A stretch of DNA of 64,000 nucleotides from Desulfobulbaceae bacterium. Its GTDB lineage: Bacteria > Desulfobacterota > Desulfobulbia > Desulfobulbales > Desulfocapsaceae. Position numbers and translations under genes: made by a program. The first letter of the stretch is position 1, and every line of letters starts with the position of its first letter. Shown piece by piece: positions 53,037 through 63,121 of the stretch. The notes beneath the pieces were generated by a model. That model had not been told where the DNA came from and ran no database searches. It was given only the letters and a program-made list of their open reading frames with translations. Location: positions 1 to 64,000 of the forward strand of contig JAITSS010000022.1 of assembly GCA_031287565.1 (NCBI GenBank), read 5' to 3'.

Positions 53037-53804
53037 TCACACCCGCGCCCGCAGTTTTTCATATTTCACTTTCAGCCAGGTATCGCCCCAAAATTGCGGT
53101 CGTGTATCGTGGGCGGCGACATAACGGTAGACCGCGATGAAATCCGGCGCCCCGTCACGCAGGGCGGCTAGAATCAGTCGGTCGAGTTTGCCCAGACCGG
53201 TTTCGTCGGGCAATTCTTCCAGCAGGCGGGCGCAGGCGGCGGGCAGAAACGGCAGCGGCGCCGATTGTTCCAGGGCGAGACGCCGCAAATCCACGACATC
53301 GCGGGCGGCAAAGGCGCGTTCGGCGCGGCGGGCCAGGGCGAATTCCGGCGACGAAAGCAGGTGGCGCGACCGATACAATGAGGCGAAATCGGCCGAGCGC
53401 AACTGACCGAGGCCATGGAAATCGGCGATGCCGGGAAACTCGTCGATGCAAATCAATTCGACTTGGCGGTAGGCCAAATCATCCAGGCAGGTGAGCAGAT
53501 GGACGAGCGTCGTCTGATCCATCAGACAGGCATCAAACCAGAGAACTACTGTTTCATAGTCAAAGACGCGGCGCAGTTTTGCGTATTGCCCCTGAAGATT
53601 GGTCAAAACATCCGCCGAGTTTAAGCAGAATATATTTGCCAGAAAAGTCGCGTGAGCCGTCAGGGCTTTTCCATCCGGAAAAGCCATCTCACGAATTGGG
53701 CCATCGAAGAGGATGTCGCTCCAGGCCAAGATTTCGCCAGGAATACCGCCTTGTCCCAGCCGTTCCGCCGCGCAATCGCCGTTGGTGATGTGGAGAACGT
53801 TCAA
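53037..53804 (-). CDS. DUF1835-domain protein
   Basis: 255 residues. VLHITNGDCAAERL, GIPGEILAWSDILFDGP and 'VVLWFDACLMDQTTLVHLL' are the DUF1835 pattern; biochemical role unestablished. The conserved N-terminus begins at the TTG at 53804 (read as Met), with no ATG in range. Nine bases downstream of clpA, likely co-transcribed. Confidence 0.72.
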   Translation of the reverse strand: MNVLHITNGDCAAERLGQGGIPGEILAWSDILFDGPIREMAFPDGKALTAHATFLANIFCLNSADVLTNLQGQYAKLRRVFDYETVVLWFDACLMDQTTLVHLLTCLDDLAYRQVELICIDEFPGIADFHGLGQLRSADFASLYRSRHLLSSPEFALARRAERAFAARDVVDLRRLALEQSAPLPFLPAACARLLEELPDETGLGKLDRLILAALRDGAPDFIAVYRYVAAHDTRPQFWGDTWLKVKYEKLRARV

Positions 53805-53813
53805 TGCCGCTTT

Positions 53814-56060
53814 TTATTCGCCGTAACTGAAAATCAACTTGCCGTCCTGATAATCAATCTTGGCCTCGCCACCGTTTCTCAACCGGCCAAAGAGAATTTC
53901 GTCGGTCAGCGCGTCGCCAATTTCCGTCATGACCAGACGCCGCAAAGGCCGCGCGCCATAGCTGGGGTCGTAGCCTTTTTCCGCCAACCAGCTCCGCGCC
54001 GCGTCGGTCAGGATGATGCGCGTCTTTTTATCGGTCAGCTGTGTCGCGAGTTCACTGACCAGCTTATCGACCACCCGTTTCATGGCGGCGACATCCAGCG
54101 CTTGGAAAGAAACGATCGCGTCAAGGCGGTTTCTGAATTCCGGCGCGAACAGTTTATTGATCGCCGTCTGATCCTTGCCCTTTTCGCTGGTGACAAAACC
54201 AATTGATTTCGTGGCCATTTCTCTGGCCCCAGCGTTGGTGGTCATGATCAGAATAACGTTTCGGAAGTCGGCCTTGCGCCCAGAATTGTCAGTTAAGGTG
54301 GCATGGTCCATCACCTGCAACAGGATGGAAAAGATGTCAGGATGCGCCTTTTCAATTTCATCCAGAAGCAGCACGCAGTACGGGTGTTTCCTGATCGCTT
54401 CGGTTAACAAGCCGCCTTGGTCGAAGCCGACATAACCCGGCGGCGAACCAATCAAGCGCGCCACCGCGTGTTTTTCCATGTATTCGCTCATATCAAAGCG
54501 CTCAAAATGCACGGAAAGCACGCTGGCCAGTTGGCGGGCGACTTCAGTTTTGCCAACGCCGGTTGGCCCGGCGAAGATAAAACTACCGGTTGGCGCCAGC
54601 GGATTGCCTAACCCGGCCCGCGCCCGTTTCACCGCTCTGACCACGGTGCCGATGGCCTCATCCTGGCCAAAAACAACCTCTTGTAAATCGGTTTGCAAGC
54701 GCGCCAGAGCGCCCGTGTCGGTGGTCGCGCCGCTTTTCGCGGGCAGACGGGCGATACGGGAAACCACCTGTTCCACATCCTCAACCGCGACCACGCCATC
54801 GAGCTTCCCTTCCAGCCGGAACATCGAGCCGACTTCATCCATGACATCAATCGCCTTGTCGGGCATGAATCGCTCGTTGATGTAACGGGCCGATAACTCG
54901 GCCATGGCCCGCACTGCGTCTTTGGCGTAAATCACGTGGTGGTGCGCCTCGTAGCGTGGTTGTAACCCGCGCAGAATCAGTTCGGTGTCGGCGACCGACG
55001 GTTCTTCAATATCAATCTTCTGAAAGCGGCGCGATAAGGCTCGGTCTTTTTCGATCTGGTTCTTGTATTCCTCATAGGTGGTCGAACCGATGCAACGCAG
55101 ATTGCCCGCTTGTAGCGCCGGTTTCAACAGGTTTGAGGCGTCCATTGAACCGCTTGAGGTCGCGCCCGCGCCAACGATGGTGTGAATTTCGTCGATGAAT
55201 AAAATGGCGTTGGGCTTTTTCTCGATACCGGCGATCACGGCTTTCAGGCGCTTTTCAAAATCGCCGCGGTATTTGGTGCCGGCGACCAGCATTCCCATAT
55301 CCAACAAATGGATGTCACAATCGCGCAGAAGGTCAGGAACGAGGCCCGGCCGCTCGTCTTCGCGGGCTTCGCCATCCTCATAAATTTTCAGGGCCAGGCC
55401 CTCGGCCAAGGCGGTTTTGCCGACGCCCGGCTCACCGACCAGAAGCGGGTTGTTCTTTTTGCGACGACACAGCACCTGCATGATGCGCGTCAATTCCTCT
55501 TCGCGGCCAATCAGCGGATCGAGCTTGTGGGCGGCGGCCTTTTCAGCCAGATTAACGGTGAATTCGCCCAATGCTTTATCTTCCGCCGTCTCAGGCGGCT
55601 TGGCCAGCGGTTCTTGCTGCAAATTGCCCAGGTTGTCCGGCAGCGAGTGCGAGATGAAATCGACCACCGCCATGCGGTTCAATCCAGCTGAATTCAGGAA
55701 GAAGACGGCATGTGAATCGGTTTCGGCGAAAATCGCCACCAGGGCGTCGCCGGAATCGACTCTGGCTTTGCCGCAACTCTGCACGTGGGCCACCGCCCGC
55801 TGCAAAACCCGGTTAAAACCGATGGTCTGAATCGGTTCCTGGCGGCCACTGGCGATCTGCGGCACGCCTTCGCGGAAAAATTCCTGCAATTGTTCCTTCA
55901 GGCTCTGGGTCGAGCCGCCGCATCCGGTGATGATATACGAGGCCAGTTCGTCGGACAGCAGGCCAAACAGCATGTGTTCGACGGTGACATATTCATGGCG
56001 ATAGTTCCTTGCCTCACGAATGGCGCGCATCAGGGACTGTTCAAGGGTTTTGCTCAACAT
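53814..56060 (-). CDS. clpA: ATP-dependent Clp protease ATPase subunit ClpA
   Basis: 748 residues: N-terminal double Clp-N repeat (adaptor site), D1 AAA+ with GEPGVGKT and D2 with GPTGVGKT, plus the ClpP-docking loop region near the C-terminus. It unfolds substrates for ClpP. GAGG precedes the ATG at 56060, and clpS is 14 bases upstream, the usual clpS-clpA pair. clpP is elsewhere. Confidence 0.96.
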   Translation of the reverse strand: MLSKTLEQSLMRAIREARNYRHEYVTVEHMLFGLLSDELASYIITGCGGSTQSLKEQLQEFFREGVPQIASGRQEPIQTIGFNRVLQRAVAHVQSCGKARVDSGDALVAIFAETDSHAVFFLNSAGLNRMAVVDFISHSLPDNLGNLQQEPLAKPPETAEDKALGEFTVNLAEKAAAHKLDPLIGREEELTRIMQVLCRRKKNNPLLVGEPGVGKTALAEGLALKIYEDGEAREDERPGLVPDLLRDCDIHLLDMGMLVAGTKYRGDFEKRLKAVIAGIEKKPNAILFIDEIHTIVGAGATSSGSMDASNLLKPALQAGNLRCIGSTTYEEYKNQIEKDRALSRRFQKIDIEEPSVADTELILRGLQPRYEAHHHVIYAKDAVRAMAELSARYINERFMPDKAIDVMDEVGSMFRLEGKLDGVVAVEDVEQVVSRIARLPAKSGATTDTGALARLQTDLQEVVFGQDEAIGTVVRAVKRARAGLGNPLAPTGSFIFAGPTGVGKTEVARQLASVLSVHFERFDMSEYMEKHAVARLIGSPPGYVGFDQGGLLTEAIRKHPYCVLLLDEIEKAHPDIFSILLQVMDHATLTDNSGRKADFRNVILIMTTNAGAREMATKSIGFVTSEKGKDQTAINKLFAPEFRNRLDAIVSFQALDVAAMKRVVDKLVSELATQLTDKKTRIILTDAARSWLAEKGYDPSYGARPLRRLVMTEIGDALTDEILFGRLRNGGEAKIDYQDGKLIFSYGE

Positions 56061-56074
56061 ATTCGCCTCATTGG

Positions 56075-56389
56075 TCAGGCTTTTTCCATGGAACAGCGGA
56101 GGGGAAACTCGTCGCGCCGGGCCAGGTCATGCACCACAGCGATCTTGGTCTCGCAGATTTCTTTCGTATAGATCCCGGCGACGCCGACGCCCCGCTCATG
56201 GACTTCAAGCATGATGCGCGTCGCCTCTTCATGATTTTTCTGGAAGATTTGTTCGAGGATGGAGACGACGAATTCCATCGAGGTATAATCGTCGTTATGC
56301 AGCAACACCTTATAGAGGGGAGGTTCGGCGAGATCGTTTTCGCCATTCAGCGCCAGGGTTTCCTGGGAGTTATCGGATTGTTGACTCAT
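56075..56389 (-). CDS. clpS: Clp protease adaptor ClpS
   Basis: 104 residues. [20 protein letters not shown] is the N-end-rule binding pocket ([10 protein letters not shown]) and '[21 protein letters not shown]' the rest of the fold. It hands N-degron substrates to ClpA. Start ATG 56389; the longer frame to 56467 has no homology. Confidence 0.94.
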   Translation of the reverse strand: MSQQSDNSQETLALNGENDLAEPPLYKVLLHNDDYTSMEFVVSILEQIFQKNHEEATRIMLEVHERGVGVAGIYTKEICETKIAVVHDLARRDEFPLRCSMEKA

Positions 56390-56516
56390 ATGATTCGCGT
56401 CCGGGGCTGGGAATATCGGAAAGCCGGTCATCCGGCTTATGATAAGGATGGCCCGCCGCAAAAGCAATGGCCGCGAAGGTCAGAGAAGGGCCGAAGCGGG
56501 GATGGGAAATGGGCGC

Positions 56517-56551
56517 AAAAAAAGGGTTACGGCATCAGCCATAACCCTTTT
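56517..56551 (-). terminator. rho-independent terminator after tRNA-Pro
   Basis: On the minus strand AAAGGGTTA (56550-56542) pairs with TAACCCTTT (56529-56521) and runs into further T. It lies four bases after the tRNA 3' end and also separates the tRNA from clpS. Confidence 0.85.
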
Positions 56552-56554
56552 AAC

Positions 56555-56631
56555 TGGTCGGGATGAGAGGATTTGAACCTCCGACTCCAGCGTCCCGAAC
56601 GCTGTGCTCTACCAGGCTGAGCCACATCCCG
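56555..56631 (-). tRNA. tRNA-Pro (anticodon CGG)
   Basis: 77 bases forming a full cloverleaf: acceptor CGGGATG/CATCCCG, D arm with AGCCTGGTAGAGC, anticodon stem CAGCG/CGCTG around loop TTCGGGA (anticodon CGG, codon CCG), T arm with GGTTCAAATCC. The 3' CCA is encoded. Confidence 0.96.
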
Positions 56632-56700
56632 AAAAAATCACGAAAAGTTGACGGCTATTTAGCACCGCCTCCGGCAAATGTCCACAAAAGAATACGGGAG

Positions 56701-58968
56701 TCAAGCGTTTTTCAGACAAGCGCCGGCCTTGTTCCAAGCGCCGGTTTTGCTCCAGCGAAGTTTTTCGAAAAACAGGCGGTCGCTTTTATACAGGTCGCCG
56801 TTTTGGGCGCGGCGGATGAATTTATCCAGTTGGCCGGGGCCGCCGTTGTACATGGCGTAGACGGCGGCGGCCAGCATATCGTCGCCGGTCAATCGCGCCT
56901 TTTTCTTCAAAGCGTACTGGCGCAGATACAGGGCGGCGATTTCCGCGCCCGCCGCCGCGTTGTATGGCATATCCCAGCGGAGACGCTCCTGGTCGTACAG
57001 GCCGCGCCAGACCCGCTCATTCACCTGCATCAAACCGACCGAGCTGCGATTGCTCGACAAAACAAAGGTCATGCGGCCATCGCTTTTCGGAATGAACTGT
57101 CTGAAGCAGCTCTCCTGCCAAGCCATGGCCACCAGCAATTCGGCGGGATTGGACAAGGCGGCGAAGGCGCGTTGCTTGTTCGCCGTCGCCGTGAGAATTG
57201 AGAGCATTTTTTCCAGATAGGCGGCGGCATTGTCCGGCGGCGTTTTCCAGGCGATAACATCCTCGTCCCACCAGGGCGCGGGCGCGTCGGCAGCGGCGGC
57301 TATCGGGCACAGCGCGTCGGACAGACTCGAAAAGACGCGACGCGAAACGGGCCACCAACCGCTCTGGCCGTCGGCGGGCGCGGTTTGTTCTTCAGGTTGC
57401 TTTTGGTTGCCAGGATGCGCTTTATCATCCGGCGAATCGTTCGAAGGCGGCGCGACGTCTGGCGAACTTGGCGCGTCTTGTCGTGGCGGCGCGGCTGGCG
57501 GAATCTCCGGTTCGGCCTCCGGGCTTGTTTCCGGTTCGGCCTCCGGAAGCGCTTGCGACGGCGCGACACTGTCATCGCCTTTCGGCATGGCTTGTTCTTC
57601 GGGCTGAGCCTGGTCATCAGAAGGCGTTTCAGCATCCGGCGGTAAGTCACCCTCGATGAAGTTGTCATCCGGCGGCACGCTGATTTCCGGCGCAGGCGAG
57701 GCGGCTTGCGGCTGCGCCTCAGGCAGGGTCAGCAAATCACGGAGAAATGGTTGCACGTCACCGGAATAATGCAATTTCCGCTCGCCAAGCATCTGGGCGA
57801 GCCGCGCCAGTCCCTGTTCACTGATTTCCAGGCCCAGGGCCGGACCCAGGGCGTCAAAGACCCGCAAGGCATCAGCGGCGGTAAGAAACGACAGGTAACC
57901 CCAAGGATTTTCCTCCGGTCGCTCGTCCAGACGCCGCCGGAAAATAGGAGCTATTTGTTGCCAGGCGGATAAGAACTGCCGCCGGACGAAATCCTCGCCA
58001 ACATGGCGGTCGTCAAGCGCCGCGACAAAGGCGTATCGGGTGTCAAGCAAAATTTCCGACAGCGAATCGCGGTCTTCCTCGGTCAAAAAACGCCGATTGA
58101 ACACCGCCAGCAAGCGCACCAAAAGACTGTCCCACTGTTCCCACAGCCGCGCCGCCCGCGCCAATTCGGCGTCACTTGGCGCGTCGCCACGCCTGGGGGC
58201 GCGGCCAAGCGGCGCTTCAAGACGCAAAGAGATGGTCAGGCCAGTCTCTTTGACCGCAACCGATTGCCCAACAAGCGAATTAATCATATCCCGCGACTGT
58301 TCGCGACTTTGCCAAGGAAAGAGCGTCGGCAGAAATCCTTGCAGTTCGCGCGTCGGCGGCGCGAAATCAAAGGAAATTTTTCCGGCGTGACGAAAGATGA
58401 GGGGACTGACGAAATTCCACAGGATGCCCGCCATACGGTCGGGGCGGCCATCCGGCGTCAGCAAAGCGCTGTCGGCGACGGTAAAGGTCAGGATAAAATT
58501 TTTCCCGTCGAGCTGTGGCCGCAACAAAAGGCAAATCTGCCCGCGCCACTGCGCCGAAGCCAGGCAATGATCGCCCATCGAGGCGCCGACCCGCGCCGCC
58601 ACCCGCAAGTCGAGGCGCAACAAATCACCGTGGGCGGAAAAACGCGGCTCGGAGAGGTACAGATAATTGCAACCGTCGCGCTGGTCGGCCAAAGCCAGAT
58701 TTTCCGCGCCAGCAGTGAAAAAAGTTCGGCGGTATAGAGCGGTTAACAGCGGGTAATCAACGGTCAGCGGCAGTGAAATAGTCGCGGCAAAGCCCGGCGT
58801 CGCCAAAACCAGGATGAACAAAACCGACAAAACGAGGCGGGCCGGAGAAAAAAGGCGCGGGCGGGAAGCGGGTATTTCAGGCCTGAGCGCCGCCCGCCTC
58901 GCTTGTATGACGACCTGCCTGCCGCAACGTTTGTGCGGCGCAGGCAGGCGGACGGCGAATGCCGACAT
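56701..58968 (-). CDS. periplasmic lytic transglycosylase (SLT domain) with long N-terminal region
   Basis: About 755 residues. A signal peptide (RLVLSVLFILVLATPGFAA) is followed by ~330 residues of unrecognised folded domain, a Pro/Glu-rich repetitive linker of ~120 residues (about 430-550), and a C-terminal goose-lysozyme-like SLT domain with AMAWQESCFRQF (catalytic Glu), SSVGLMQVNERVW and YAMYNGGPGQ. It should cut peptidoglycan. The start is unsure: ATG 58968 puts ~40 basic residues before the signal peptide and overlaps the ilvC stop, and a hairpin lies in that stretch. A later alternative start is likely. Confidence 0.8.
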   Translation of the reverse strand: MSAFAVRLPAPHKRCGRQVVIQARRAALRPEIPASRPRLFSPARLVLSVLFILVLATPGFAATISLPLTVDYPLLTALYRRTFFTAGAENLALADQRDGCNYLYLSEPRFSAHGDLLRLDLRVAARVGASMGDHCLASAQWRGQICLLLRPQLDGKNFILTFTVADSALLTPDGRPDRMAGILWNFVSPLIFRHAGKISFDFAPPTRELQGFLPTLFPWQSREQSRDMINSLVGQSVAVKETGLTISLRLEAPLGRAPRRGDAPSDAELARAARLWEQWDSLLVRLLAVFNRRFLTEEDRDSLSEILLDTRYAFVAALDDRHVGEDFVRRQFLSAWQQIAPIFRRRLDERPEENPWGYLSFLTAADALRVFDALGPALGLEISEQGLARLAQMLGERKLHYSGDVQPFLRDLLTLPEAQPQAASPAPEISVPPDDNFIEGDLPPDAETPSDDQAQPEEQAMPKGDDSVAPSQALPEAEPETSPEAEPEIPPAAPPRQDAPSSPDVAPPSNDSPDDKAHPGNQKQPEEQTAPADGQSGWWPVSRRVFSSLSDALCPIAAAADAPAPWWDEDVIAWKTPPDNAAAYLEKMLSILTATANKQRAFAALSNPAELLVAMAWQESCFRQFIPKSDGRMTFVLSSNRSSVGLMQVNERVWRGLYDQERLRWDMPYNAAAGAEIAALYLRQYALKKKARLTGDDMLAAAVYAMYNGGPGQLDKFIRRAQNGDLYKSDRLFFEKLRWSKTGAWNKAGACLKNA
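58914..58948. repeat. GC-rich inverted repeat just after ilvC
   Basis: CCTGCCTGC (58914-58922) and GCAGGCAGG (58940-58948), a perfect 9-bp stem with an inner 3-bp extension. It lies 26 bases past the ilvC stop and inside the assumed 5' end of the transglycosylase gene. No T-run follows, so it is not a classic terminator; it looks like a dispersed palindromic element. Confidence 0.5.
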
Positions 58969-58973
58969 ACAAA

Positions 58974-60446
58974 TCAATACAAGGGTTTCATCGCGCCCAT
59001 ATGCGAACGCAATTCTTCACCGACCGCCTCGACATCGGTATAGCGAATCGCCTGGTTGATTTCGATCAGTTCCTGATTATCGACACATGTATCGGTCAGC
59101 GCCAATCCTTTGCCGATGACATCGACATCGATCTTTTTCATGAAATCAGTGAGCAAGGGCATCGCCGCCTGGGAAAACAGATAGTTGCCGTATTCGGCGG
59201 TATCGGAGATGACCACATTCATCTCATACAATTTTTTACGGGCGATGGTGTTGGCGATCAGCGGCACCTCGTGCAACGACTCGTAATAGGCCGATTCCTC
59301 TTTAATGCCGCTTGCGACCATCGTGTCAAAAGCCAGCTCGACTCCGGCTTTGACCATGGCGATCATCAGGATGCCGTGGTCAAAATATTCCTGCTCGGCA
59401 ATTTCGCTTGTGACCGAAACCGTCTTCTCGAAGGCCGATTCCCGCGAAGCCTGACGCCAGCGCAACAGATCGGCGTCGCCACCCGCCCAATCTTTCATCA
59501 TCGTCGCAGAAAACGTCCCGCTCATGATGTCATCCATGTGTTTAGCGAAAAGCGGCTGCAAAATGGCCTTCAGCTCTTCGGCCAGGTAATAGGCGCGGAC
59601 TTTCGCCGGGTTCGAGAGCCTGTCCATCATATTGGTGATACCGCCATGCTTCAGCGCCTCGGTCACGACTTCCCAACCGTATTGCACGAGTTTCGAAGCG
59701 TAGGCCGGATCGACGCCCTTTTCGACCATTTTATCAAAACAAAGCAACGAGCCGGTTTGCAGCATTCCGCACAAAATGGTCTGCTCACCCATTAAATCCG
59801 ATTTGACTTCGGCGATAAAAGACGATTGCAGAACACCCGCGCGGTCGCCGCCGGTGCCGCAACAGTAGGCTTTGGCCATTTCCCAGCCGTAGCCATCCGG
59901 GTCGTTTTCGCCATGCACGGCAATCAGCGTCGGCACGCCGAAGCCGCGTTTATATTCCTCGCGCACCTCGGTGCCCGGCGCTTTCGGCGCGACCATGACG
60001 ACGGTCAGGTCTTTTCTGATTTTCATTCCCTCCTCGACGATATTGAAACCGTGCGAGTAGGACAGGCAGGCGCCCTTTTTCATCAAAGGCATCACGTCGG
60101 AAACCACGGCGGTATGCTGTTTATCCGGTGTCAGGTTGATGACCAGATCGGCTGTGGGAATCAGTTCCTGATAAGTTCCGACCTTGAAATCGTTGCTGGT
60201 GGCGTTTTTGAAGGACTGGCGCTGCTCTGTAATCGCCTGCTCGCGCAGGGCGTAGCTGACATCCAAGCCGCTGTCACGCAGGTTCAGGCCCTGATTCAAG
60301 CCCTGAGCGCCGCAGCCGACGATGACGATCTTTTTGCCGCGCAGAAATGCAACGCCGTCGAATTCATCATCATTCATAAAGCGGCACTGCGAAAGCTCTT
60401 CCAACTGCCGCCTGAGCGGCAGCGAATTAAAATAATTTTCACTCAT
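58974..60446 (-). CDS. ilvC: ketol-acid reductoisomerase, class II
   Basis: 490 residues, the long class II form of enterobacteria and plants, not the ~330-residue form common in most bacteria. It isomerises and reduces acetolactate in valine and isoleucine synthesis. [12 protein letters not shown] binds [21 protein letters not shown] and '[24 protein letters not shown]' carry Mg ligands in both knotted domains. AAGGAG lies 12 bases before the ATG, a long spacing. No ilvB, ilvN or ilvD adjacent. Confidence 0.96.
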   Translation of the reverse strand: MSENYFNSLPLRRQLEELSQCRFMNDDEFDGVAFLRGKKIVIVGCGAQGLNQGLNLRDSGLDVSYALREQAITEQRQSFKNATSNDFKVGTYQELIPTADLVINLTPDKQHTAVVSDVMPLMKKGACLSYSHGFNIVEEGMKIRKDLTVVMVAPKAPGTEVREEYKRGFGVPTLIAVHGENDPDGYGWEMAKAYCCGTGGDRAGVLQSSFIAEVKSDLMGEQTILCGMLQTGSLLCFDKMVEKGVDPAYASKLVQYGWEVVTEALKHGGITNMMDRLSNPAKVRAYYLAEELKAILQPLFAKHMDDIMSGTFSATMMKDWAGGDADLLRWRQASRESAFEKTVSVTSEIAEQEYFDHGILMIAMVKAGVELAFDTMVASGIKEESAYYESLHEVPLIANTIARKKLYEMNVVISDTAEYGNYLFSQAAMPLLTDFMKKIDVDVIGKGLALTDTCVDNQELIEINQAIRYTDVEAVGEELRSHMGAMKPLY

Positions 60447-60768
60447 GGCAGATTTATTCTCCTTTTGGTAATTGTTACGAAGCCGCCGCTTTCGTTCATC
60501 TTTGCCGTATGCTTCAGAAAAACCGTTTTTTCTCTACCGGTCTTTCGGCGGCGACCGGCAACGATATTGATAACATCTGGTGGCGTCAAGCGATTATTTT
60601 CCCGATTTTCCGAAGAAGACCGCCGCCGGGAATCGCCCGTCCGGTCTGGATTTTTGTTTTCTCCGACGCTCTGTGCGTATAGCCCATGGCGTCTTGGTAG
60701 GACACCACTTTCTGAAAACCACCGCCGAGACGGAAAACATCACAAAATCGAAAGCGAGAGGAGAAAAA
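60447..60768. other. intergenic leader region between ilvC and a lipoprotein gene
   Basis: 322 bases between divergent genes. In the ilvC direction, after the candidate promoter, the transcript would form CCGGTC/GACCGG and then AGAAAAA/TTTTTCT hairpins within 60 bases, suggesting a structured leader. No T-box or branched-chain-rich leader peptide was recognised. The lipoprotein side has AGGAG before its ATG and no clear promoter. Confidence 0.45.
60561..60589 (-). promoter_or_regulatory. candidate sigma-70-type promoter of ilvC
   Basis: On the minus strand TTGACG (60589-60584), a 17-base spacer and TATCGT (60566-60561). The -35 matches five of six consensus bases and the -10 four of six. It is about 115 bases upstream of the ilvC start. 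Confidence 0.4.
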
Positions 60769-61452
60769 ATGGCGCATTTGAAATCAGTTACGACGATGGC
60801 ACTGTGTTTGTTGTGCGCATGCGCGGCGAAAACAGAGCATCCCAAAACGGTGTGGGATGAGACAAATGCGGTTTCCATACCCGCGATTACGCCGGTATTC
60901 AGCCAGTTGGTGTCCTATCAGCTGCCGAGAAACTTTGTCCCCGCCTTTGATAGCGTCAAAGGCGGCTTTTACATACAGGAGTCGGTTCTCGCAGGAGAAA
61001 GTGTGGAAAAATGGTCACAGATGATCACGCTCAGCGGCGCGGAAAACCTGGCCATGATTCCGGACATGACGTCGGAGAGGCTTCTCGGCCAGCTTGAAAC
61101 GCGGTGTCGACTTTCTTGTCTGCCGTCATTCAGCGTCATCGAGCTGGGCAAAAGCATGATTGACGGGCATGAAGCGGCCATAGCCGTATTCAGTTGCGGA
61201 ACCGCTGACGACGACGACGAAGTCAAGGCGCTGAGCGGGCCGCACAGCGAATCGGCCCTTGTCGCCGTCATCAAAGGAGAGCGTGATTATTACACCTTGC
61301 AGTGGGCGGAACGCGGCAAAGCTTCATCCGATCCCCTGACTTTGAACAAGGCGCAGTGGCTGGAGCGGTTCGGCAAGCTTCAGCCCATTAAATTGTGCAA
61401 ACGGATCCCCGGAGAAAAACGGCCCTTCCCAAGTTGTCTCGGTCGGCCATGA
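60769..61452 (+). CDS. putative lipoprotein of unknown function
   Basis: 227 residues. A short basic N-terminus and hydrophobic stretch end in LCAC (Cys18), a plausible lipobox, so it is probably anchored to a membrane. The mature part has 'LVSYQLPRNFVPAFDSVKGG' and four further Cys but no domain I recognise. AGGAG lies five bases before ATG 60769. It is 106 bases upstream of the aldolase gene and may or may not share its transcript. Confidence 0.7.
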   Translation: MAHLKSVTTMALCLLCACAAKTEHPKTVWDETNAVSIPAITPVFSQLVSYQLPRNFVPAFDSVKGGFYIQESVLAGESVEKWSQMITLSGAENLAMIPDMTSERLLGQLETRCRLSCLPSFSVIELGKSMIDGHEAAIAVFSCGTADDDDEVKALSGPHSESALVAVIKGERDYYTLQWAERGKASSDPLTLNKAQWLERFGKLQPIKLCKRIPGEKRPFPSCLGRP

Positions 61453-61558
61453 CCGGCGTCTCCCATCCGGCATTGGATTTTCCCAGTGGGGCATGATAGA
61501 AATTGTAAGGTCGCGCCGATCGGCGCTTTGCAAATTGGCATTCTATAAGGAGAAGCGT

Positions 61559-62830
61559 ATGAAAAGTCCCAGCGACTATGACCGCTTGTTACAGGTTGGC
61601 CGTCCGCCGACCATTGCCCGGCTGTTTCCGAACTCAAAGGCGCTTCTGGTCAGCGGCAAAGTGATCGACCGGGCGCTGGCGAAAAAAGGCCACGCTATGA
61701 CCATCGCCGCCAACGGCCGTAATTACGCCGTCCTGCGCGGCGCTTTGCAGGCGGCGGCCAGGGCCGATGCGGCGATCATCATCGAAATCGCCCGCTCAGA
61801 GTGCGGCTATTGCCCGGTGCATTTTTTCAACATCGCCCGCCAGGTCGATACCGTCTGTAACGAATTAGGCATTACCACGCCGGTGGCGGCACACGCCGAC
61901 CATTACGCCATTAAAAAGATGGAAGACATCCCTTACGCCTGCCAGGAAATCCCCGCCATGTTCGAGCAGGGCGTAACCTCGATCGCCATTGATGCCTCGC
62001 ACATGACCGACGACAAAAACCTGCTCACCAATATCGAGCTGAATCAGTACATCCCAAAATGGGCGAGCCTTGAGACGGAAGTCGGGGAAATCAAAGGGGC
62101 GCAGGGGCTTTCAACGGTGGAGGACGCCTCGTTTCTCATCAAAGGTCTGAACGCCCATGGCATCGTCCCCGACTGGATCGCCTTGAATAACGGCACCACG
62201 CACGGCATTGAATCAAGCGGTCAGGGTATTCAGGTGGAATTGACCGCGGCAATCCATGAGGCGCTTGTTCCCTACGGCACATCCGGGGCGCAGCACGGCA
62301 CTTCTGGCAATAGTTCCAACAAGTTACGCGATATAGCCGCGAAAACCCGCACCACCAAGGCCAATGTCGCCACCGCCCTGCAAATGGTCGCCTGGGGCGT
62401 GGAAGTCAACGATGACGGCAACGCCATTTTTGACGCCGACGGCAATTTCAAAAAGGTGAAGGGCGAAGGCTTATCGGAAGAACTGTGGGCCGAGATGGTC
62501 GCCTACGCCGAAGGCAAAAGCTGGAAAAAAGGCGATTATAAAAAGCTGAATCTGCCTTTTGAGATGAAAATCCTCGCGCAACCGCACGCGGTGCGTGAGC
62601 GGATGTATAAGCGGGTTGAGGATTTCGTGTATGGCATATTGACCAAGGTCTTCAACGCCGAAGGCACGGCCTCAATCGCCCGCGCCCTCCTGGCCGAAGC
62701 CGGAACCTACGACCTCGGTCCGAAGGCGGCGGCTATCGAAAAGGCCGCCGACTGGACGACGGAAAAAATCATCGAAAAAGCCAAGGGTTTGAGCAGCGAC
62801 AAAGGCCCGGCCGGTCATTTTGATGATTGA
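61559..62830 (+). CDS. fba: class II fructose-bisphosphate aldolase (long form)
   Basis: 423 residues, longer than the ~350 of E. coli FbaA. HADHYAIKK holds the catalytic Asp and first Zn-ligand His, and GAQHGTSGNSSNKLRD the third His and phosphate loop. It splits fructose-1,6-bisphosphate in glycolysis and gluconeogenesis. AAGGAG precedes ATG 61559 by six bases. Confidence 0.9.
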   Translation: MKSPSDYDRLLQVGRPPTIARLFPNSKALLVSGKVIDRALAKKGHAMTIAANGRNYAVLRGALQAAARADAAIIIEIARSECGYCPVHFFNIARQVDTVCNELGITTPVAAHADHYAIKKMEDIPYACQEIPAMFEQGVTSIAIDASHMTDDKNLLTNIELNQYIPKWASLETEVGEIKGAQGLSTVEDASFLIKGLNAHGIVPDWIALNNGTTHGIESSGQGIQVELTAAIHEALVPYGTSGAQHGTSGNSSNKLRDIAAKTRTTKANVATALQMVAWGVEVNDDGNAIFDADGNFKKVKGEGLSEELWAEMVAYAEGKSWKKGDYKKLNLPFEMKILAQPHAVRERMYKRVEDFVYGILTKVFNAEGTASIARALLAEAGTYDLGPKAAAIEKAADWTTEKIIEKAKGLSSDKGPAGHFDD

Positions 62831-62853
62831 TAACCGAAAATCACCCTGATTTC

Positions 62854-62892
62854 GTCCGTTCGCCCTTCGACAGAACTTCAGGGCGGACGGAC
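62854..62892. repeat. 13-bp stem hairpin / dispersed palindrome between convergent genes
   Basis: GTCCGTTCGCCCT (62854-62866) pairs with AGGGCGGACGGAC (62880-62892) with one G-T wobble, around a TCGACAGAACTTC loop. The CGCCCTTCGACAGAACTTCAGGGCG core resembles a family of short palindromes seen scattered between genes in many genomes. It could also end both convergent transcripts, though no T-run follows. Confidence 0.6.
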
Positions 62893-62917
62893 GGAAACGG
62901 CCTTTTCCTGTGCAATT

Positions 62918-63121
62918 TCACCCTTTGCCGCCCTGGCGCAGCAAAAGAGACACCGCCGCCACCGCCAAAACCGACAAGGAGACGCCAATCGCCGCGATGA
63001 TCGCCTCTTGCGGCCAGAGACGCAGCCAGCGGACGCAGGCGAAATAGGCGGCAAGGCCGGAAAGCGCCGCGACCGCGACCAGAGAAAACGCATTCAGCAG
63101 GCGACTGAAAAAGCGCTTCAT
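62918..63121 (-). CDS. small two-helix membrane protein
   Basis: 67 residues with two predicted membrane helices ('FSLVAVAALSGLAAYFACV' and 'AIIAAIGVSLSVLAVAAVSLLL'). Its ATG at 63121 shares one base with the stop of the REC-HPt gene (TGATG), so it is translationally coupled to it. No family recognised. Confidence 0.55.
   Translation of the reverse strand: MKRFFSRLLNAFSLVAVAALSGLAAYFACVRWLRLWPQEAIIAAIGVSLSVLAVAAVSLLLRQGGKG

Noticed and set aside
60490-60580. A 20-codon leader peptide before ilvC (starting ATGTTATCAATA on the minus strand)
   Set aside because: It holds few branched-chain codons and its ATG lies inside the candidate promoter spacer, so it would not be transcribed from it.
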